Shown one piece after another: positions 34,081-41,082 of a DNA stretch of 44,653 nt. The position numbers were made by a program, and so were the translations under genes. The stretch is from Clostridia bacterium (GTDB lineage: Bacteria; Bacillota; Clostridia; Christensenellales; Christensenellaceae), in contig JAAUYQ010000049.1 of NCBI GenBank assembly GCA_014805015.1, forward strand, positions 64,813 to 109,465, written 5' to 3'. How positions within the stretch are numbered: position 1 is the stretch's first letter; the number at the start of each line of letters is the position of its first letter. A model generated the notes under the pieces. The model was given only the letters and a program-made list of their open reading frames with translations. It made no database searches and was not told where the DNA came from.

Positions 34081-35559
34081 TCAGAAGATGCGTTTGGCTG
34101 TCACAAAGTTTCTCGAGTAGTAGCCGGACGCCATACTGCTCACACCGACACCGCCGATAGACGGGGCAGCATGGATGATGTTTCCGCCGCCGATGTAGAT
34201 GCCAACATGGCTGATCGATGAACTCGAATCCGACTTGAAGAACACCAGATCACCAATCTGCAGATCTGCCTTCTTCTTGATTGTCTCCCAGCTGCTGACA
34301 GTGGCATATCCAGCTGAGCTCATGCGGCTGACCGAAAGGCCGGCGCCTTTCATCGCATAGTATACGAAACCGGAGCAGTCGTATGCGTTCGGTCCACTTG
34401 CACCGTACACATAGCGCTTGCCTGTCTGTGACTGTGCAACCTCAAGGAGCTTCGCCACGCCGCTCGACAGCACACTGTCCTCGCCCGGCGGGTTGTCTTC
34501 CTCGTCTTCCGGATTGCCATGGCCTTTCATGATGGCCTTGTCCGAGTACAGCAGCGCCCGGGTCTCTTTGCCGGCCGTACCGTCCGCGACGAGGCCGTTG
34601 GTTTCCTGGAACAGCCGTACCGCCAGCGTGGTCGCCGTTCCATAGTACCCAGTCGCTTCAGACTCCATGTATCCGAGTTTGATCAGGCGTTCCTGCATCG
34701 CGTAGATGTCATCACCCTGGTCTCCCGGGAACATCGTATAGAAACGGACCTCTTCAGAGTTCAGGAACTGCAGTTCCTCTGCCGACATGATGCCGTCGAG
34801 CTCCATACTGTGGGTCCGCTCAAACTTCTTGACCGACTCTTCCGTCACCGGACCAAAATAGCCGGTAATCTGCGAATAATCGTAGTACTCTAATTCTTTC
34901 AGACGGCGCTGCAGATCCGAGACTGCATCTCCGCGGTCCCCAAGCTTGAGAGCATCTTCATCCGGCTCTGCTGACGCAGACGGTTCAGCCGGCACAGTGC
35001 TGGCTGAAGGAACCGGCTCCGCGCTCGGAGAAACTTCGGAATCCGGACCCGCACTGGGCACCGCAGTCGGTACCATGCTTTCTGCAGGACCCACAGGCTC
35101 GGTGCTCGCAGACGGCTGCTGCGATGCATCCGGAGCCGCCGGTTCAGAAGCACCCGGATCCTGTCCCGGATCCGCAGTAGGCGCCGGTGCCGAAGGCTCC
35201 GCGCTCGGGGCGGGGGCTGCAGACGGCACATTCGCCGGATCATCGCGCGGTCCGAGAATCGGCTGGTAACTGTCCCCCAGAATACTCTGCCGCGTGATCG
35301 GACCAGCCTTGCCGTCCGCGGTCAGTCCGTGATCCCTCTGATAGGCAATCACGGCCTTCTGCGTATTTGTTCCGTAATATCCTGTCGCTGGAGGCTGCAG
35401 GTATCCAAGCTCACAAAGCTTCTCCTGCAGCTCCATCACCCATGCATCCTCGTCACCGATCTGCAGCACTTCGTAGCGTTCGACTGCCAGACCGGAGACG
35501 GGGAGGATGCTGACAGCCAAAAGTGCCGCGAGAACGGCACCACAGATCTTCTTAAGCAT
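34081..35559 (-). CDS. Secreted NlpC/P60 peptidoglycan endopeptidase with three PG-binding domains
   Basis: The 492-residue protein has a signal peptide (MLKKICGAVLAALLAVSILP...SGLA). PG_binding_1 domains lie at ~38-95, ~210-268 and ~285-345. The first two are separated by a Ser/Pro/Ala-rich linker (~108-200). The C-terminal NlpC/P60 domain (~370-492) has catalytic Cys in AYDCSGFVYYA and His in SHVGIYIGGG, then HAAP. It cleaves peptidoglycan stem peptides during growth or separation. ATG 35559 follows GGAGGAGAA. The WalR-type box at its promoter suggests control by the same system as the gene at 21151. The first DAHP synthase operon starts downstream of it. Confidence 0.94.
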   Translation of the reverse strand: MLKKICGAVLAALLAVSILPVSGLAVERYEVLQIGDEDAWVMELQEKLCELGYLQPPATGYYGTNTQKAVIAYQRDHGLTADGKAGPITRQSILGDSYQPILGPRDDPANVPSAAPAPSAEPSAPAPTADPGQDPGASEPAAPDASQQPSASTEPVGPAESMVPTAVPSAGPDSEVSPSAEPVPSASTVPAEPSASAEPDEDALKLGDRGDAVSDLQRRLKELEYYDYSQITGYFGPVTEESVKKFERTHSMELDGIMSAEELQFLNSEEVRFYTMFPGDQGDDIYAMQERLIKLGYMESEATGYYGTATTLAVRLFQETNGLVADGTAGKETRALLYSDKAIMKGHGNPEDEEDNPPGEDSVLSSGVAKLLEVAQSQTGKRYVYGASGPNAYDCSGFVYYAMKGAGLSVSRMSSAGYATVSSWETIKKKADLQIGDLVFFKSDSSSSISHVGIYIGGGNIIHAAPSIGGVGVSSMASGYYSRNFVTAKRIF

Positions 35560-35589
35560 TTCTCCTCCACCTCACTAAACTTTGAAACA

Positions 35590-35618
35590 ATTGTAATCGT
35601 TTTGTAATAATTATGCAA
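35590..35618 (-). promoter_or_regulatory. Promoter of the secreted NlpC/P60 gene
   Basis: TTGCAT (35613-35618), a 17-bp spacer and TACAAT (35590-35595), on the minus strand. Confidence 0.55.
35592..35608 (+). promoter_or_regulatory. WalR-type box overlapping the promoter, reversed
   Basis: TGTAAT-CGTTT-TGTAAT matches TGTWAH-N5-TGTWAH perfectly, but reads against the gene and covers the predicted -10 and spacer. If this promoter is correct, bound WalR should repress; otherwise another start is activated. Confidence 0.6.
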
Positions 35619-35649
35619 CTGTTTTCTTTCCTATTTCCGGTACAGTCCC

Positions 35650-36675
35650 TTACAGCGGCGCGCCGCAAAGGATTCTGTCTTCCAGGCGCAAGTATTTTCC
35701 AATGGACTCCATCAGTTCCGCAAACATCGGCGGCGTCAGTGCCTGCATGCCGTCTGAGAGGGCGTGTGCGGGATCATTGTGTACTTCGATCATGAGGCCG
35801 TCAGCGCCGGCGGCCACTGCCGCCCGGGCAAGAGGATCCACCAGCTCCCGCAGTCCGGCCGCATGACTCGGATCTGCTATGACCGGCAGATGGGAGAGGC
35901 GTTTGAGCAACGGGATCGCGGAAACATCAAAGGTGTTGCGCGTATAGGGTTCAAAGGTACGAATGCCGCGCTCACACAGAATGACCTGCTCGTTGCCGCC
36001 GGCCATCAGGTATTCAGCGCTCATCAGGAGCTCTTCCATGGTGTTCGACAGGCCGCGCTTGAGCAGCACTGGTTTACGCAGCTCTCCAAGCGCCTTCAGC
36101 AGACGAAAGTTCTGCATGTTGCGTGCTCCGACCTGGATTACGTCGACGTTCTCAAACAAAGGGAGGTCTGCGGCATCCATGATCTCAGAGACGATCGGAG
36201 CGCCTGTGGCTGCCTTCGCTGCCTCAAGAAGCTGCAGCCCCTCTGCTTCGAGGCCCTGAAATGAGTAGGGTGAGGTCCGCGGTTTGTATGCGCCGCCGCG
36301 GACCATACCGGCTCCGGCAGCAGTCACGAGACGGGCCACCTCAGAGATCTGCCTGGCCGATTCAACCGAACACGGCCCGGCAATCACGGCAAAATAACCA
36401 CCCCCGAGGCGTACACCCCCGACGTCGATCACGGTGTCGTCCGTATGAAACTTTCTGTTGGCTTTCTTGTACGGTTCGCTGACACGCCTGACATCCTCCA
36501 CGATGTCGAGCGCGCGTATGGAATTGATATCCAGGCTGGAAGTGTCCCCGATGAGACCGACAATCGTGGCGGTCTCGCCTTCCGAAAGATGTGTTCCGAA
36601 ATTACGTGCTTCAAATGAAGCGATAAGCCGGTCGAGCTTCTCCCGGGACGTTCCCGGCCTGACGATAATGATCAT
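35650..36675 (-). CDS. aroF: Second DAHP synthase, type I-beta
   Basis: The 341-residue protein is a close paralogue of the product at 32802. It has an N-terminal ferredoxin-like domain (MIIIVRPGTSREKLDRLIAS) and a barrel with KANRKFHTDDTVIDVGGV, IAGPCSVES, KPRTSPYSFQGLEAEG, QVGARNMQNF and DPSHAAGLRE. It is transcribed on its own, outside the attenuated operon, so the two isoenzymes are probably regulated by different end products. The frame is open to 36819; ATG 36675 fits the family start but has a weak ribosome site. It lies 90 bp upstream of the NlpC/P60 gene. Confidence 0.93.
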   Translation of the reverse strand: MIIIVRPGTSREKLDRLIASFEARNFGTHLSEGETATIVGLIGDTSSLDINSIRALDIVEDVRRVSEPYKKANRKFHTDDTVIDVGGVRLGGGYFAVIAGPCSVESARQISEVARLVTAAGAGMVRGGAYKPRTSPYSFQGLEAEGLQLLEAAKAATGAPIVSEIMDAADLPLFENVDVIQVGARNMQNFRLLKALGELRKPVLLKRGLSNTMEELLMSAEYLMAGGNEQVILCERGIRTFEPYTRNTFDVSAIPLLKRLSHLPVIADPSHAAGLRELVDPLARAAVAAGADGLMIEVHNDPAHALSDGMQALTPPMFAELMESIGKYLRLEDRILCGAPL

Positions 36676-36806
36676 GCTCAGTTCTGCGGCCCGATTACCG
36701 CTTTCTCCCTTTCCCTGCTGTAGATCACTGTACAGCTTAACGCAACAGGAGCTGAATCGCAAAACGCCCGGCAATGACGAGACGCGCCGTGCCTCTCCTG
36801 ACGTAA

Positions 36807-36835
36807 AGAAGGCGCTCACACCGTGGGCGCCTTCT
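36807..36835 (-). promoter_or_regulatory. Leader hairpin upstream of the second DAHP synthase
   Basis: AGAAGGCGC and GCGCCTTCT form a perfect 9-bp stem followed by TTTA on the minus strand, between the likely promoter and the gene. It could be an attenuator, but I found no leader peptide or T-box motif with it. Confidence 0.4.
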
Positions 36836-36883
36836 AAACTATGGTACAGGAGGAATATCTAGCAATTGATCTCGTCTGCGATA

Positions 36884-36912
36884 ATACTAGCAGAGGGGCG
36901 AAACATTGTAAA
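36884..36912 (-). promoter_or_regulatory. Candidate promoter of the second DAHP synthase
   Basis: TTTACA (36907-36912), a 17-bp spacer and TAGTAT (36884-36889), on the minus strand. An overlapping TATTAT (36881-36886) is another possible -10. Confidence 0.4.
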
Positions 36913-37207
36913 GCCCTGTCTGTAAAGAATTTCACAATTCTGTAATTATTTTCTGCAATTCTTTTGATCCCGGCCGTCAATCGTTGGCCGGAACTCCCCG
37001 AAATTGTTACATTTTGTCGGTCTGCCTGGTTCAGCTGCAACCCGCTGCACACCTGCACCGTGCGCCGTGCAGGGCGGGATCCGCCCCAAACGAGACGCCG
37101 GACTCTGCAGCATCGCGCAGTATCCGAACAAAACGAAAACCTCGCAAAACATGGGATTACAAGGTTTTCGTTTCTCAGTGTGGTACCAGGGGTGGTACTT
37201 ACTCATA
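36913..37207. other. Non-coding stretch with a 12-bp hairpin and GTGGTAC direct repeats
   Basis: No gene is supported here. AAACGAAAACCT (37131-37142) pairs perfectly with AGGTTTTCGTTT (37162-37173). GTGGTAC occurs at 37080+100 (37180-37186) and at 37192-37198, 12 bp apart. The stretch adjoins the 3' end of tRNA-Ala, so these may be remnants of an attachment site. Confidence 0.35.
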
Positions 37208-37245
37208 AAGAAATCCCGCAACACATCATGATTGCGGGATTTCTT
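37208..37245 (-). terminator. Terminator of tRNA-Ala
   Basis: AAGAAATCCCGCAA and TTGCGGGATTTCTT make a perfect 14-bp stem whose 3' arm is T-rich on the minus strand. Confidence 0.85.
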
Positions 37246-37253
37246 AATTAAAA

Positions 37254-37329
37254 TGGTGGAGATAAGGAGATTCGAACTCCTGACCTCTTACATGCGAAGC
37301 AAGCGCTCTACCAACTGAGCTATACCCCC
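37254..37329 (-). tRNA. tRNA-Ala (anticodon CGC)
   Basis: The 76-nt tRNA has acceptor GGGGGTA/TATCTCC with the alanine identity pair G3-U70, anticodon loop TTCGCAT, the T-loop GTTCGAATC and an encoded CCA. Confidence 0.96.
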
Positions 37330-37341
37330 ATCGGTATTGTT

Positions 37342-37370
37342 ACTTTAACAGAATCGTCTTCAAAACACAA
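37342..37370 (-). promoter_or_regulatory. Promoter of tRNA-Ala
   Basis: TTGTGT (37365-37370), a 17-bp spacer and TAAAGT (37342-37347), ending 12 bases before the tRNA. Confidence 0.65.
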
Positions 37371-37552
37371 GTTCCGCGCTGCCCCGCCGGCCGCTTCGCC
37401 TCCGGTCCTGGCGTGTATTATATAGTTGGTTTGTCCCCGCTCCAGCCTGCCCCCTAGGCTGACCGGGCAGAACGAAGCAGCCTGCCGGGCATAACCGTAC
37501 TGCGGGGAATTCCGGCAGCTACACAGTCCCCCAGATTCAAAGGAGAGAGCAG

Positions 37553-38194
37553 ATGAGAAGACTATTGCAGGAGCGGCTTTCAGAAGCTATGCGCTCCGCG
37601 TCGATGACCACAGAAGCGCTTGCGCAGGCAGCGGACGTTTCGGCCGCTGTGATTGAAAAATGGCTGGCGGACGGGCGCGTTCCGTCGCAGCTGGATGTTG
37701 AGAAAGTGGGCCGGGCGCTGGGCGTCTCTGTTCCCTACCTCATGGACTGGGATTCTCTGTATCCATACCGCGAGGACGAGGAAGCCGCCGTCACTTTCCC
37801 CGTGATCGGCACAATCCGGCTGGACGCGGACGGCAGGATCGAGGAAGATCTGCTCGATTCGTATGAGACGATTCCGCAGCCCTGGCTGCTCGACAGTGCT
37901 CCCGACGAATTCTTTGTGATGCAGGCCCCGGGAACAGATCTGGTGCCCGCCGTCATGCCAGGTGATCTGCTGCTGTGCCGCAAAGCGCCGGCCGTACCGA
38001 ACGGCGCGGTGGCAGTCGTGCTCAATGGGGCCGAGCCTGTCTGTCTGCGGACGGTCCTCTACGACGAGACCGGCACCGAAATCACACTCGGAGAGCTTGG
38101 GCCGGACGGCGGGGAGATTCACGTTCGCGGCGAGGCCCTGGCGCACTGCCATATCCTGGCCCATGTCCTGCGGGCGATCCGCCTATTCCAGTAA
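37553..38194 (+). CDS. XRE/S24-like transcription regulator lacking catalytic residues
   Basis: The 213-residue protein has an N-terminal helix-turn-helix (~8-62: MTTEALAQAADVSAAVIEKWLADG) and a C-terminal S24-like fold (~80-210). Aligned with the S24 protein at 19507, the motif G-N-S-M-E-P is G-T-D-L-V-P here, so Asp replaces the catalytic Ser. The Lys position (GYFKKLG) reads PVCLRTV, and no Ala-Gly cleavage site is seen. It should bind DNA but not self-cleave. ATG 37553 follows AAAGGAGAGAGCAG. It stands alone between tRNA-Ala and the leftward gpsA, and may be a host regulator or a domesticated phage repressor. Upstream, 37371-37552 shows no firm promoter. Confidence 0.82.
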   Translation: MRRLLQERLSEAMRSASMTTEALAQAADVSAAVIEKWLADGRVPSQLDVEKVGRALGVSVPYLMDWDSLYPYREDEEAAVTFPVIGTIRLDADGRIEEDLLDSYETIPQPWLLDSAPDEFFVMQAPGTDLVPAVMPGDLLLCRKAPAVPNGAVAVVLNGAEPVCLRTVLYDETGTEITLGELGPDGGEIHVRGEALAHCHILAHVLRAIRLFQ

Positions 38195-38243
38195 GCGCTT
38201 GGAGCATGGGACCGGAACCCGGGTGAAAAACATGGCAGACACA

Positions 38244-38284
38244 GCAGCCCGGACTTCCCGCCCTGTGCGGGAAGTCCGGGCTGC
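38244..38284. terminator. Perfect 17-bp hairpin between convergent genes
   Basis: GCAGCCCGGACTTCCCG and CGGGAAGTCCGGGCTGC flank a 7-nt loop between the S24-like gene and gpsA. There is no T run on either side, but its position suits a bidirectional transcript end. Confidence 0.6.
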
Positions 38285-38348
38285 ACCTGTCAGGCAGCCG
38301 GGCGGCAGGCGCGCTACACGCGTTCCGAAGCTGCCCGAATTTGCGGGT

Positions 38349-39386
38349 TCAGTTCGCCTGCACTTCAAAAAGGCTCCAGGGAATGACACGCTGCTGTCCT
38401 TTATTGATCACTTGATCCAGGAAAACCATAAGCGGAAATTCTTCCGCAGATGCTTTGCCCTGGGCGATCAGCGTACGGACTGCTTTGGCCGTTCTTTCCG
38501 CGATCACAGCCGACTCCAGCGTAACATCCTTGAGTTCTTCCATTGCCTCGTGAATGCCCGTTCCTTTGCCGAGCAGAATGCCCAGCTTGCGGGTACGGCC
38601 GCCAAAGATGGTGACGTACATATCACCAGCCGCATACACGATATTCTCCGCACCACCGCCGTAGATCTCCAGAAGCCGCATGATCTCACGGACACCCTGC
38701 CCAAAAAGAGCTGCCTGCGAATTATAGTTCGGATGTCCATCTGCATTCGCCGCTTCTGAAAGTCCGACTGCCATGCAGACGGCCAGCGCGTAGGCGTTTT
38801 TCATTGCCGCAGCCACTTCCAGACCGGTCAGATCGGTGCTGGTACTCACATGGTAGTAGTCGGTCTCGAAGATTTCCCGCAGGCCAGCCAAAACCAGCGG
38901 ATCGCTGCCGGCGAAGCATACTTCTGTCTGATCGTGATCAACCAGCTCATAGCTCGTGCAGGGGCCGCCGACCGCGTTGAACGAAAACTCCTGATCCGGA
39001 AACTGACGCGTATAATACTCCGGATATGTGATCAGGGATCCGTTCTCCTCCAGGTACATTCCCTTCGTCAGAATGAGAATAGGCAGAACATTCGAGATTT
39101 TCTTGAGCACATTCTGTGCGAACCATTCCACCCCGAAACTGCTCACAGCACTGACAATCAGCTCCGACTGCTCAAGCGCAATGTCCAGGTCCTCAAACGG
39201 AAAATAGCGGAACGTTCCCGGCAGCTGCCGTTTGAGCGTGAGATGCTCGCCCGTCTGCTTGGCGTGCCTGATGATTTCGCTGTCGAGCGGTGTTCCGACC
39301 AGACGGACCTCGTTGCCGTTGTCAGCTGCCGGCACGCCGATGGCGCTGCCCATCATACCGGCTCCGATTATCGTGATAATACTCAT
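38349..39386 (-). CDS. NAD(P)-dependent glycerol-3-phosphate dehydrogenase-like protein
   Basis: The 345-residue protein has an N-terminal Rossmann fold (SIITIIGAGMMGSAIGVPAADNG), the GpsA-type segments ILTKGMYLEENG, GGPCTSYELV (for LSGPSFAxE) and TDLTGLEVAAAMKNAYALAVCMAVGL, and a C-terminal helical domain with the conserved Lys in MKNAYA. GpsA makes sn-glycerol 3-phosphate for phospholipids. Several motifs differ from canonical GpsA (GMMGSA for GxWGTA; GQGVRE for TRGLxE). It may therefore be a specialised paralogue acting on another substrate. ATG 39386 follows GAGGAATAAG. It is 16 bp after the RACo-like gene and shares its operon. Confidence 0.75.
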   Translation of the reverse strand: MSIITIIGAGMMGSAIGVPAADNGNEVRLVGTPLDSEIIRHAKQTGEHLTLKRQLPGTFRYFPFEDLDIALEQSELIVSAVSSFGVEWFAQNVLKKISNVLPILILTKGMYLEENGSLITYPEYYTRQFPDQEFSFNAVGGPCTSYELVDHDQTEVCFAGSDPLVLAGLREIFETDYYHVSTSTDLTGLEVAAAMKNAYALAVCMAVGLSEAANADGHPNYNSQAALFGQGVREIMRLLEIYGGGAENIVYAAGDMYVTIFGGRTRKLGILLGKGTGIHEAMEELKDVTLESAVIAERTAKAVRTLIAQGKASAEEFPLMVFLDQVINKGQQRVIPWSLFEVQAN

Positions 39387-39402
39387 CTTATTCCTCGTTC
39401 CG

Positions 39403-40758
39403 TCAGTCAAATATCATGCAGTCGACATAGCGCTGCTGAAAGAAGGGACTCTGCGACAGGTTCAGACAGTCTGTCTTTCCGGCAAGCGACAGCGCTTCGA
39501 GCCGGCTCTCCTCGTGAAACATGCGGACGGCACCGGCCAGGGCGGTGTTGCCGCAGCGCTGCACATTGCGCACATGCGGTATGAGGCCTACAGTCTCTGC
39601 ACTGCCCCGAACAATGTGCTCCCCGAATCCGCCTGCCAGATACAGCACGTCCAGCTCTTCCGCGCCTAAACTGAAGAATTCAAGCAGCGTCTCAATGCCG
39701 GCCCGGATAGCTGCCTTGGCTGTCTGGAATTCCCGGACGTCCTTCTGCGTAAGGTAGATACCGTCCGCAAGCATCAGTGCCGGCATGCCGTCCGGCTCAC
39801 AGTAATTGGCGGCTGTGTCCACAATCGCGCCTGTTTCATCAATTGCCCCGGCCCGCAGAAAAGCTGCCACGGCGTCGATCAGTCCGGAACCACAGATACC
39901 TGCTGGTGGCAGTCCGCCAATCGTTGTGCAGTAGACCTGGCCGTTCACAATCGAGACTTTCTCAATTGCACCTCCGAAAGCGGGCATGCCGCAGGCAATG
40001 TTAACCGCTTCGAACGCCGGGCCGGCCGCTGTGGCGGTCGCGACGATACTCCCGTTGACACTCAGCACAATCTCACCGTTGGTACCGATATCGACCAGCA
40101 TCTTGGCTCCGGAAGGATCACCGAAATCCAGGTCGACCATCCCGCAGGTAATATCGCTGCCGACAAAAGCGGAGATGGACGGCGGCAGATATACGGTGTG
40201 CGGCGTCTTAAGTCCGAGCAGACTGCCGACCACGGCTTTGCCAAGCAGACTGCTCACATGATGCGGAGCAGTGCCCATGGAAGCCGGCGACAGCCCTGCC
40301 AGAATGTGCAGCATGACCGTGTTGCCTGTGATCACGCCCTGTTTGACGTCTTCCGGCTTCATGTTAACCGAAGCCAGAAGCTGGTCTGTAAGGTCGTTGA
40401 GCTGACTGACGATCAGTGTGTGAAGCTCGTCGATTCCTTCCCCGTCCTCCTGAACCCTGCCGATCCGGCTGATGATGTCTGCGCCCAGGGCGCACTGGGC
40501 GTTGAGCGCACTGGTCTCCGCAGCCACCGAGCCGGCGTTGGTCTCAAACAACCCCACCACGACGGTCGTTGTGCCGATGTCTGCGGCCAGGCCCACGTCA
40601 CCCCGCAGCATGCCCGTGCGCAGCGGCAGATTCGGCTTGGTGATCTGCATCGGCGTCGTCTTCTTGGGACTCCGGGCAGGATTCGCATGATCCTTGCGGA
40701 TACACTCCTCGAAAGGGCAGCTCCCGATCAGGCACTGCCCCGTGCAAACGTATTTCAT
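39403..40758 (-). CDS. ASKHA-fold ATPase of the RACo/RamA (corrinoid activation, DUF4445) type
   Basis: The 451-residue protein shows the ASKHA ATPase pattern: phosphate 1 loop GLAADIGTTTVVVGLFE, VITGNTVMLHILAGLSP, phosphate 2 loop VDIGTNGEIVL, and FLRAGAIDE and LYLAGGFGEHI near the end. Known members use ATP to drive reduction of cob(II)alamin in corrinoid methyltransferases. The usual N-terminal 2Fe-2S domain is absent. Instead a short Cys-rich start (CTGQCLIGSCPFEEC) could bind an iron-sulfur cluster. No methyltransferase or corrinoid protein is encoded nearby; nrdJ, 38 kb away, also uses cobalamin. ATG 40758 has no clear ribosome site, and an in-frame stop lies shortly upstream. Confidence 0.8.
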   Translation of the reverse strand: MKYVCTGQCLIGSCPFEECIRKDHANPARSPKKTTPMQITKPNLPLRTGMLRGDVGLAADIGTTTVVVGLFETNAGSVAAETSALNAQCALGADIISRIGRVQEDGEGIDELHTLIVSQLNDLTDQLLASVNMKPEDVKQGVITGNTVMLHILAGLSPASMGTAPHHVSSLLGKAVVGSLLGLKTPHTVYLPPSISAFVGSDITCGMVDLDFGDPSGAKMLVDIGTNGEIVLSVNGSIVATATAAGPAFEAVNIACGMPAFGGAIEKVSIVNGQVYCTTIGGLPPAGICGSGLIDAVAAFLRAGAIDETGAIVDTAANYCEPDGMPALMLADGIYLTQKDVREFQTAKAAIRAGIETLLEFFSLGAEELDVLYLAGGFGEHIVRGSAETVGLIPHVRNVQRCGNTALAGAVRMFHEESRLEALSLAGKTDCLNLSQSPFFQQRYVDCMIFD

Positions 40759-41055
40759 AAACTGCAGCAGGAGAGTCCGCGATCACGCTTCTGCAGTGCG
40801 GACCTGCCGCTTGTCTCCTTTCTGTCCAGCCGGAGGATCCGGTCCGGGCAAGAATCCGCGCTCGCGCAGAAGTCTCCGAACCGCAAGACCGGAACGTGCC
40901 GCCGGGCATAAAAGCCCCGGAAGAACATCCGTTCAAATTCACCGTTTATTCACACTTGGGTCACAGATTCTTAAACTCCCAAGGTTATTATAGAACCATG
41001 ATAACTGCTTAGCCGAAAGCGTTGTTACCATAGAATATACTTCCAACCCCTGAGA
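40759..41055 (-). promoter_or_regulatory. Upstream region of the RACo-like gene with a -10 element
   Basis: A consensus TATAAT lies at 40987-40992 (minus strand), giving a leader of about 220 nt. The leader contains AAAGGAGAC some 50 nt before the start, too far to serve it. I saw no B12-box. Confidence 0.4.
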
Positions 41056-41080
41056 AAGCCGCCGGAATAACCGGCGGTTT
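41056..41080. terminator. Bidirectional terminator after copA
   Basis: CCGCCGG-AATAA-CCGGCGG is followed by TTTTC on the right and preceded by GAGAAAG on the left. Confidence 0.85.
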
Positions 41081-41082
41081 TC

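Noticed and set aside
34899..35269. Open frames opposite the Ser/Pro/Ala linker of the NlpC/P60 gene
   Set aside because: They are artefacts of the repetitive linker coding sequence on the other strand.
37175..37205. T-box core suggested by GGTGGTAC and TGGTACC near tRNA-Ala
   Set aside because: The sequence is not followed by the CGCG continuation, and no specifier stem or downstream aminoacyl gene is present in that direction.
40759..40990. Cobalamin riboswitch before the RACo-like gene
   Set aside because: AAAGGAGACAAGCGGC slightly resembles a B12-box, but the flanking conserved elements are absent and the similarity may be only a ribosome site.
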